DNA from: Bdellovibrio sp.
GTDB lineage: Bacteria; Bdellovibrionota; Bdellovibrionia; Bdellovibrionales; Bdellovibrionaceae
Assembly (NCBI GenBank): GCA_014378765.1
Contig: JACMNA010000083.1
Coordinates: 1-47,051 of the forward strand
Direction: 5' to 3'
DNA: 47,051 bases
Shown here in pieces: positions 41,420-47,051 of this stretch. The notes below the pieces were generated by a model that ran no database searches, had not been told where the DNA came from, and saw only the letters and a list, made by a program, of their open reading frames with translations. Made by a program: the position numbers and the translations under genes. The stretch's first letter is position 1, and each line of letters opens with the position of its first letter.

Positions 41420-41863
41420 TTGAATAATTTGATTCAGTACGGTCCCTATTCGCCACAAGAATTGGATCGCGCCTCGAAATGGTTGCAAGGGCATTTGATT
41501 GCGTTCGAAATCATTCGCAATGATCAAGACGCTAAAGAAGCCCTCATGAACGATGGGCAAAACGTAGTCAATCTGGCAGATTTGCGTACGGGCATTTATT
41601 TGGCGCAGATTTTTTACATCAATCTTAAAAATCCAACTGAGGCCCAAAAAAAAGATTTTGAGTCGCGCTTTACTGAAAAATCAGAAAGTTTTCTGCACCA
41701 GGGCGCCGGCGGCGTGCTTTCAGAGGGCGACGAAGATTTAGTTGCAAAGGCCAGTCGCAAAAATCATTTTAAAAAGCGCGCGTGGGCCACGATCTTAGCG
41801 GCGGCCATTATTATTCAAATTATTTACAGTCTTTATCATTTATTTTTAAAGGAGAAATTTTAG
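41420..41863 (+). CDS. Tail-anchored protein, unknown family
   Basis: 147 residues if started at the TTG at 41420, which has AAGAAGG six bases upstream; an in-frame ATG at 41312 would add 36 mostly basic residues but has a poor site. A GPYSPQEL segment near the start recalls GYF-type motifs, only loosely. The middle is helical and acidic; a single helix near the C-terminus (RAWATILAAAIIIQIIYSLY) preceded by KKR makes it tail-anchored. It ends one base before the SPFH gene, so the two are probably partners in the inner membrane. Confidence 0.6.
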   Translation: MNNLIQYGPYSPQELDRASKWLQGHLIAFEIIRNDQDAKEALMNDGQNVVNLADLRTGIYLAQIFYINLKNPTEAQKKDFESRFTEKSESFLHQGAGGVLSEGDEDLVAKASRKNHFKKRAWATILAAAIIIQIIYSLYHLFLKEKF

Positions 41864-41864
41864 T

Positions 41865-42830
41865 ATGGGTGAATCAATTGTAATTACGGCGATTGTTATT
41901 TTAATTGCGGTGTTTTCGGTAATCGGCGGCGCCTTCGTCGTGGTTCAGCAGGGCACGGTCAGCGTGTTAACTATGTTCGGAAAATACCGCCGCGTGCTTT
42001 ATCCGGGACTTAATTTAAAAATTCCATTTCTGGAAACGGTTTTTCGCCGCATCTCGATTCAAAACCAATCGATTGAATTGCAATTTCAGGCGATCACGCA
42101 AGATCAGGCCAACGTCAATTTTAAGGCGATGTTGCTTTATTCAGTAGTTGATCAAACTGAACAAATCATTAAAGACGTGGCGTTTAAATTTATCGATTTT
42201 TCAAGTCTTATGCAGACGCTCAATCGCACGGTCGAGGGCAGCGTACGCGGCTTCGTCGCCACCAAGCGCCAAAACGAAATTTTAGGTTTACGCCGCGACA
42301 TCGTCAGCGCCGTAAAAGATCAACTCGATGAAGATTTAAAAAGTTGGGGTTACCATCTGATCGATATTCAACTGAATGATATCAGCTTCGACGAAACTAT
42401 CATTCAGTCGATGGCGCAAGTTGTGGCCTCAAGCAATTTAAAAGCGGCGGCCGAAAACGAAGCGCAGGCTTTAATGATTCGTAAAACTCGCGCCGCTGAG
42501 GCCGACGGTTTGGCAATCAAGATTTCGGCCGAAGCCGAAAAGCAAGCGTCGCAATTGCGCGGTGAAGGTATTTCGCTTTTCCGGCAAGAAGTGGCTAAAG
42601 GCATGAACAAAGCCGCCGAAGAAATGCGGGCGGCCGGTTTAGACAGCTCATTTATTTTATTTTCAATGTGGACCGATGCCATCAAGCATTTTGCCGAGAA
42701 CGGAAAAGGAAACGTTATTTTCTTAGATGGCTCGAACGAAGGTTTAGATAAAACAATGAAACAAATGATGGCGCTAAGTCAGGTTCAATCGCTGAACCCG
42801 ACTCAAAACCGCGAAACACTTAGAAACTAG
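41865..42830 (+). CDS. SPFH/Band-7 (stomatin-like) membrane protein
   Basis: 321 residues. N-terminal helix (6-29) then an SPFH domain: VQQGTVSVLTMFGKYRRVLYPGLNLKIP, and further GYHLIDIQLNDISFD. A helical stretch rich in Ala/Glu follows (AAAENEAQALMIRKTRAAEA), which drives oligomer formation. Family members build ring or cage assemblies on the membrane and regulate proteases or transport. No NfeD gene is adjacent; the upstream tail-anchored protein may be its partner. Converges on the 42827 gene with a 4-base overlap. Confidence 0.87.
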   Translation: MGESIVITAIVILIAVFSVIGGAFVVVQQGTVSVLTMFGKYRRVLYPGLNLKIPFLETVFRRISIQNQSIELQFQAITQDQANVNFKAMLLYSVVDQTEQIIKDVAFKFIDFSSLMQTLNRTVEGSVRGFVATKRQNEILGLRRDIVSAVKDQLDEDLKSWGYHLIDIQLNDISFDETIIQSMAQVVASSNLKAAAENEAQALMIRKTRAAEADGLAIKISAEAEKQASQLRGEGISLFRQEVAKGMNKAAEEMRAAGLDSSFILFSMWTDAIKHFAENGKGNVIFLDGSNEGLDKTMKQMMALSQVQSLNPTQNRETLRN

Positions 42831-43267
42831 TAATTCGTTTTACTAGCAAATTCGCAATTTACGTCTTGCGAAGGTTTAAAATGTCGAAGTGCATCGCCCG
42901 TTACAGTTAACGTGCCTTTCGCCGGAACATTCGTTTCGTAACGGCTTTGTTTCGGTTGCGGCGTTAAGGTTAAAGTCATTGAAGCCGTTTTATAAACGTG
43001 ACCGACATGATTACCAGCGACGCGCATGTCTTCACGAAAAAGCTGAGTATCCATAAAGCTAATGACCATCGCATAATTTCCGCCAACGGCCCAGTCGCCA
43101 CGTGACATTTGTAATTGAACGGTACGACCTTGCTTATCCCATAATGAACAAAAAGCTAACTTCGCTTTACCCAAGCTATCGGGAGTGTAGGGTTTATATT
43201 CGGCCTGAGCTGACAGTGATAATAGCTGCGCAGTCACTAGGGCGGCTGCGATTAAATTCTTTTTCAT
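42827..43267 (-). CDS. Small secreted protein, unknown family
   Basis: 146 residues, strong AAAAGGAG ribosome site. Signal peptide ends LSAQA, mature start EYKPYTPD. Two cysteines (LAFCSLW and VNCEFA) near the two ends, as in the other small secreted protein at 1637-2017 but with no visible sequence kinship. Beta-rich. No family recognised; location periplasmic or secreted. The 213 bases upstream to 43480 are A/T-rich, with no gene. Confidence 0.68.
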   Translation of the reverse strand: MKKNLIAAALVTAQLLSLSAQAEYKPYTPDSLGKAKLAFCSLWDKQGRTVQLQMSRGDWAVGGNYAMVISFMDTQLFREDMRVAGNHVGHVYKTASMTLTLTPQPKQSRYETNVPAKGTLTVTGDALRHFKPSQDVNCEFASKTNY

Positions 43268-43480
43268 AAGACTCCTTTTTGCATATTTATTTTTTTAATA
43301 TTTACATTCGGTATTTATCTAGAAATCTTATGCAAAAATGATCGCTTGTTTCTATACAACCGCGTTGGGTTTAAAGACCATTAAGTGTACAGAAGGCAGA
43401 CACAATTACAATTTACAGCTCGTGTCGTTTTGCTGCGGTCGCTAGAGCAAGGACCATTATATAATTCATGGTTCAAGGGC

Positions 43481-45301
43481 TTATTCGAATAAATTGGCAC
43501 ACTGTAGATGTGCTCGAACCAGAACTGTTACTTCGCGACCTAGTCTTGATATATTTACTTTGCCGTCACCGTCGTTTGGTAATCCGCGGCCCCACGGCGT
43601 GTCGGATACAAATGTATCACTAGGGCCTACATCGGCCATGACCCGGATATCTACGATATTACTATTAAGGCGCGATAGGGGAGTGTAGATTTGATAAATA
43701 TAATCAGTCGGCGATTGTGCGATAAGTTTTCTTAACTTTTCTAGTTCGTAAGCTTTAGTTTTCGGCCCAACCCAAACTGAATCGCCACCACGGCCATCGA
43801 CCTTTTTAATAACATATTGTGATGAGTTGCTAAAAACGGTTACCGCGGCACGCTGACTGAGGCTTCCATCTTTATTTGCAAAAGACTTGGTCTCAATATT
43901 TTTAATGATTGGCTCTTGCTGTAAATAAAATTGAATGAATTTTTCGACGTACATATAAAATTGCTTATCACCAACGAAATCTAGCCCTGGTGTTGTGCTG
44001 AAATGGACTTTTCCTTCGAAGTGCAATTTAGTTAACTGCGAAGCCATTTGGGCATTGCGCATAGTTGAATTGAGGTCGCCTAATAGCGATAATTTTTTAA
44101 GTGTTAGCTTTATTGCGTCTAGGTCAATTTCAGTACTGGCCAATTGGTTTTTTAATTCTTTTGCAAATTTAGCTTCAGCGTTCAATTTTTTTGCTACGTC
44201 CAAGATTGATTGATGCAACTGACTTTTTGTTCGCCACGCACTAAAAACATAGGGCAATCTTTCTGCTATGGCATTTATCTTTTCACGATCAAGTTCGGGT
44301 TTGCTGAATTGATTAAGAAGTATTCGAAAATCTTTCAAGGCCTCTGCAACCACCGCTAGTCCATCATGAGCCGTGGTCAAAACTAATTTTCTATAATTCT
44401 CTGGATTTGATGGATCAAGCCAATGGAGCTCACCATTTAACGAAACCATTCCCACTTTTTTGGGCGCAACGCGGTCATCTTTTGAATCGTAAAGGTAAAC
44501 GCCGTCCTTGGTTGTCTTAAGCTGCAGCCGGGTAAAAGGTGTCACCGTGGGAATGCCAACGTCAGCATAATGTTGGCGAATGCGTTTATCTTCATTATCT
44601 GGATAGGGGGGAATCATGTAAAGTACACTGACGCCATTTTTTTCTTTTGCCCGTTCTTGATAACGGTTAGCTAAATTTATATAAAAATTCCTGGCATCGC
44701 GAAAATCAGATTTATTTCCTAATTGCGGAAATCGAAATAGAGTATAGTCTTGTGCCAGCATTAAATCTCCTACACCACCAATCCATCCCGGATTGTCTTC
44801 AACAACTCTAAACTGCCCCTGACGGTCACGAATGATGTCGGGCCCGTACATGAAAGAAATATTATTAGGATCAATTTTACCTTCAAATCCAGATTCATGG
44901 TGTCGATCGATAATACGATCAATCATTTCTTTTGAAATAATCCCGGCGGCCAAATAAGACTTTTTACCTGAGTAGTGATCTTGTAAAAAAGCACGCAAAG
45001 CATCCGCACGCTGCTGCACTCCCGCCTTTAACTTTTTGTCATATTCGTTAGCCGAAATAATTCTTGGCATGGGATCTAGGGCATTGTCCCCTTGAAAAGC
45101 TTGCTTAGATTCAACCAGAAAAAGACTTTTGTCTTCTTCTGTCATCAAACTAAACATGTTATTGGCTTGTTTATATCCGGGCCGAGATCTGCCGTCTGCC
45201 CTGTAGCTTTCATTATAGAATTCAGAACCTTGATTTTGTGACCAGGCAGGAAAGAAGTAAAATAGACTCAGCAATATAATAAACGTGTAGCTAAGATTCA
45301 T
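43481..45301 (-). CDS. Exported circularly permuted ATP-grasp protein
   Basis: 606 residues. A signal peptide (MNLSYTFIILLSLFYFFPAWS) precedes QNQGSEF. Residues about 80-200 match the start of circularly permuted ATP-grasp (DUF404/DUF407) proteins: PRIISANEYDKKLKAGVQQR, then GPDIIRDRQGQFRVVEDNPG. The C-terminal part has the nucleotide-binding lysines and loop (YVIKKVDGRGGDSVWVG) and YQIYTPLSRLNSNIVDIRVM. Members ligate carboxylates to amines with ATP in the cytoplasm, so a signal peptide on this fold is odd. Central residues 320-420 are a helical insert. Family likely; function unknown. Confidence 0.72.
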   Translation of the reverse strand: MNLSYTFIILLSLFYFFPAWSQNQGSEFYNESYRADGRSRPGYKQANNMFSLMTEEDKSLFLVESKQAFQGDNALDPMPRIISANEYDKKLKAGVQQRADALRAFLQDHYSGKKSYLAAGIISKEMIDRIIDRHHESGFEGKIDPNNISFMYGPDIIRDRQGQFRVVEDNPGWIGGVGDLMLAQDYTLFRFPQLGNKSDFRDARNFYINLANRYQERAKEKNGVSVLYMIPPYPDNEDKRIRQHYADVGIPTVTPFTRLQLKTTKDGVYLYDSKDDRVAPKKVGMVSLNGELHWLDPSNPENYRKLVLTTAHDGLAVVAEALKDFRILLNQFSKPELDREKINAIAERLPYVFSAWRTKSQLHQSILDVAKKLNAEAKFAKELKNQLASTEIDLDAIKLTLKKLSLLGDLNSTMRNAQMASQLTKLHFEGKVHFSTTPGLDFVGDKQFYMYVEKFIQFYLQQEPIIKNIETKSFANKDGSLSQRAAVTVFSNSSQYVIKKVDGRGGDSVWVGPKTKAYELEKLRKLIAQSPTDYIYQIYTPLSRLNSNIVDIRVMADVGPSDTFVSDTPWGRGLPNDGDGKVNISRLGREVTVLVRAHLQCANLFE

Positions 45302-45436
45302 ATTAAAAATGAGTGCTATTTAGGGGCCGTCTCAAAGCTTTTTAAATTGCAGTTATATGGACGCTCTATAGTCAAAGTGACGTAAATTGTTGAGCAAAGA
45401 CCCCTGTGCCAATGATCCCATCCCCGAACTTGGTTT

Positions 45437-45461
45437 AAGATTTAGCCAAAAGTTAAATCTT
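45437..45461 (+). repeat. Hairpin upstream of pgpA
   Basis: AAGATTTA (45437-45444) and TAAATCTT (45454-45461) form a perfect 8-bp stem with a 9-base loop, 35 bases before the pgpA ATG. It may lie in the leader; no terminator T-run follows. Confidence 0.4.
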
Positions 45462-45495
45462 GTAAGCGGCTTAAAATAAATATTATGCTGTTAGA

Positions 45496-45999
45496 ATGTT
45501 ACAAAAACTTCTACTTCTTATAGCTACTTTTTTTAATGTCGGAAAAATATCGAAAGCTCCGGGAACGATGGGCACCTTGGCGACCATTCCTCTTTGGTGG
45601 GCCCTGTGGCATGCGGGCCCTTTTTTATATATGACGGTTACCATTTTATTGATTCCTATTGGAGCAATGGCCGCGCAAGCCTACGTGAAGCACTCAAATA
45701 CCCACGATGCGCAAGAAATCGTAATTGATGAAGTAGTAGGTTTTTTAATTACGATGGTTTGGCTTCCGCTCACTTGGCAAAGCTTAGTAATTGGTTTCAT
45801 TGTTTTTCGTTTTTTAGATATCGTAAAACCGCCACCCATTCGACAGCTCGATCGAACTATTAAGGGCGGAATCGGCGTTATGATTGATGATATTGCGGCG
45901 GGCCTGATTGGCAGTTTGTTGATGCAGTTTCTATACTCCCATACCAATTGGCTAGGCTCACAAATAATTTCGGTGGCGCCATCTACCCCTCTATTTTAA
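45496..45999 (+). CDS. pgpA: Phosphatidylglycerophosphatase A
   Basis: 167 residues. KISKAPGTMGTLATIPLWW, EIVIDEVVGFLITM and FRFLDIVKPPPIRQLDR are the three PgpA blocks, and GIGVMIDDIAAGL carries the last conserved Asp pair. Four helices, inner membrane. It dephosphorylates phosphatidylglycerophosphate to phosphatidylglycerol. No clear ribosome site. Its last 17 bases overlap the 3' end of the convergent pseudogene. Confidence 0.92.
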   Translation: MLQKLLLLIATFFNVGKISKAPGTMGTLATIPLWWALWHAGPFLYMTVTILLIPIGAMAAQAYVKHSNTHDAQEIVIDEVVGFLITMVWLPLTWQSLVIGFIVFRFLDIVKPPPIRQLDRTIKGGIGVMIDDIAAGLIGSLLMQFLYSHTNWLGSQIISVAPSTPLF

Positions 46000-46533
46000 A
46001 AAAATCTAAACAGATTCCGTAAGTCACTTCTTCGGGAGAGGGCTTTAATATTTCTTCGCTTTGCTCAATGGCATTTAGAAATATTTTTTCAATTTTTAAA
46101 ACATCTTTTTCAGACAGCGCTAAACGCGATTACGCAAATTGCGGTGGTGTTGTAAAACTAGTTGGCTGCCAGCGGGGATGTGAATTCTTTTTTTGGTTAC
46201 AGAATATTTATTGCCGGTTTTTTCAATTAGAAAATCAATTTGATTCGACGTGGGTACCGAAACCAAAACATGCACCAGCGGTTACACCCAAGTTGAGTAA
46301 TAAACGCTCTTTATCTGTTCCCAAAGTTCGGCCCCGTCTTGAATGAGCGCCCCGAATTTATTTTTAGAATTGAGAATGGCATCAAGTTCTTTTTAAAAAT
46401 AAGCCGTTAGTTTTTGCGAACCCAAGCGCGACTTCTGCAGTAACAGCATAAAATGCTGGGCCACAATTACCGTGTGCTTCAGAAACTCATTGGCTAAGTA
46501 GCCTTGCTCTGAAGAAAGGTGGTGGTGGAGCAT
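45983..46533 (-). pseudogene. Decayed TIGR02147/DUF4423-type gene
   Basis: Minus-strand translation from the ATG at 46533 reads through stops at 46393-46395, 46282-46284 and 46120-46122, all in one frame, then shifts frame near 46115 and ends at a TAG at 45983-45985. Restored segments include ELWEQIKSVYYSTWV, PLVHVLVSVP, GNKYSVTKKRIHIPAGS, SEKDVLKIEKIFLNAIEQSE and GICLDFFKIEG, in the order and spacing of TIGR02147 proteins (the Tyr/Trp-rich centre and the final helix-strand). About 180 codons remain against about 270 in relatives, so the N-terminal DNA-binding end is lost. The short plus-strand ORFs across it are shadows. Confidence 0.65.
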
Positions 46534-46828
46534 ATATCTGCACGACTGAATCTCACATCACCCAAACGCACTTAATGGACTTGTGGGAAGCAAGCAACGT
46601 ACTTAATTATAAAGTACCAATGACAAATGACAAATGAAAGTGCGGAGCTTCAGTTTGATAGCGGCGTGGCTTACAGCTCGGACACAACCGCAGCACTTAC
46701 CATTATCAATAAAGCATTTGGACACGTGTATGAGCGACCACTTATTTTGCCTGGTAACTTTGATCCTTTGGTTTGCTGTTAAAGAAGATGTTTATACCGA
46801 AAAGAAAGATATCTTAGTTTGCAATTAA
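46506..46828 (+). pseudogene. Frameshifted plus-strand gene remnant
   Basis: Open codons from about 46506 (GGGGAYICTTESHITQTHL, then LMDLWEASNVLNYKVPMTN) run to a TGA at 46635-46637. AATGACA is present twice in tandem here; removing one copy joins this frame to the next (ESAELQFDSGVAYSSD, then INKAFGHVYERPLILPGNF), which again stops at 46780-46782. A second shift continues as FAVKEDVYTEKKDILVCN to 46828. No family recognised. The 5' part overlaps the minus-strand pseudogene, so its true beginning is uncertain. Confidence 0.4.
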
Positions 46829-46842
46829 GCTTCTCTGTACCG

Positions 46843-46875
46843 AAGAAGTGTTAGCTAATTTTGTTAACACTTCTT
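46843..46875 (+). terminator. Terminator-like hairpin
   Basis: AAGAAGTGTTA (46843-46853) pairs perfectly with TAACACTTCTT (46865-46875), followed by a T-rich ACGCTTATTTTATT. It lies just after the plus-strand remnant, where the original gene would have ended. Confidence 0.6.
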
Positions 46876-46980
46876 ACGCTTATTTTATTCTGTGTTCGCT
46901 CAGCTTGCTCTTTAAATAATCAATCATTATCTATACTTACAATGCCGCCGCAACAAAAGGCTAGGCTGTAAACAATCACT

Positions 46981-47021
46981 TTGACACCCCTTCGATTTAC
47001 ATACATAGTACATATGTAAAT
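46981..47021 (+). promoter_or_regulatory. Promoter with overlapping inverted-repeat operator
   Basis: Consensus -35 TTGACA (46981-46986), 17 bases, then CATAGT (47004-47009). ATTTACATA (46995-47003) and TATGTAAAT (47013-47021) are perfect 9-bp arms centred on the -10 box, so a dimeric repressor bound here would block RNA polymerase. Between 46876 and 46980 I see nothing. Confidence 0.6.
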
Positions 47022-47024
47022 TAT

Positions 47025-47051
47025 ATGGAAATACAGCAACAGAACTTAACA
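47025..47051 (+). CDS. Possible start of a gene cut by the window edge
   Basis: An ATG at 47025 opens nine codons (MEIQQQNLT) to the end of the window, downstream of a good promoter-operator. No ribosome site is visible and the leader would be about ten bases. Too short to identify; a small autoregulated gene would fit the overlapping operator. Confidence 0.3.

Noticed and set aside
43440..43475. Terminator hairpin after the ATP-grasp gene
   Set aside because: The near-symmetry GGACCAT/ATGGTTC is imperfect and no T-run follows on the minus strand.
46068..46346. Plus-strand ORF of 92 codons
   Set aside because: It is antisense to the readable TIGR02147-type remnant, which gives a far better protein.

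Overview
The window looks like chromosomal DNA of a low-GC member of the Bdellovibrionota (a Bdellovibrio or Pseudobdellovibrio-like predator, or a close relative). This is inferred from gene content, not from a marker gene. The pointers are a DivIVA protein in a Gram-negative cell with many outer-membrane barrels, lipoproteins with an FQNC-type lipobox, FHA/Tad-type genes, small secreted proteins of no known family, and the remnant of a gene of the TIGR02147 (DUF4423) type that is expanded in this group. Genes are densely packed, often sharing 1, 4 or 8 bases, and most promoters can only be proposed.

Layout. 1-1610: a highly expressed-looking outer-membrane protein with hairpins and a bidirectional terminator. 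1637-2230: a small secreted protein and a possible gene remnant. 2231-7696 (minus strand): one tight operon for a BMP/PnrA-type nucleoside importer (binding protein, ATPase, two permeases) that ends in an exported S1/P1-type nuclease; this reads as an external nucleic-acid salvage unit. 7744-11108: TrmO, a 2-oxoglutarate oxygenase-like protein, an anchored unknown and an exported EEP-fold hydrolase. 11449-15719 (minus): MFS exporter, rhodanese and ValS, with an unusual hairpin between a Shine-Dalgarno-like site and the valS start. 15775-16881: an exported possible barrel. 16890-19567 (minus): maf, yggS, proC, divIVA.

19598-26284 is the most distinctive block: tadC, a DUF192 gene, three membrane-anchored FHA proteins (one FHA-TM-periplasmic-TM-PAS-like, two ending in TPR/helical repeats) and a small protein resembling a PP2C phosphatase that has lost its metal-binding residues, all with one-base or short overlaps. 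26254-27822 (minus) is a lipoprotein with a decayed sulfatase/alkaline-phosphatase fold. 27914-28950 is an ExbB/ExbD proton channel pair with a good promoter, followed by a 22-bp perfect palindrome. 29634-32149 holds a CTP-type lipid kinase, PssA and Asd. 32198-34351 encodes a CFI-box protein fused to a C-terminal barrel through a second signal-peptide-like segment. 34368-36046 is truA-rplM-rpsI with a textbook terminator.

36294-38481: an XRE regulator with a structured control region, a cyclic-nucleotide-domain protein with a zinc ribbon, and a lipoprotein. 38531-41212 (minus): AlaS. 41420-42830: a tail-anchored unknown and an SPFH protein. 42827-45301 (minus): a small secreted protein and an exported circularly permuted ATP-grasp protein. 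45496-45999: PgpA. The last kilobase is a gene graveyard: a minus-strand TIGR02147-type pseudogene with three stops and a frameshift, a plus-strand remnant with a 7-bp tandem duplication, a terminator-like hairpin, and at the edge a promoter with an overlapping inverted-repeat operator.

No rRNA, tRNA, CRISPR array or intact insertion sequence was recognised.
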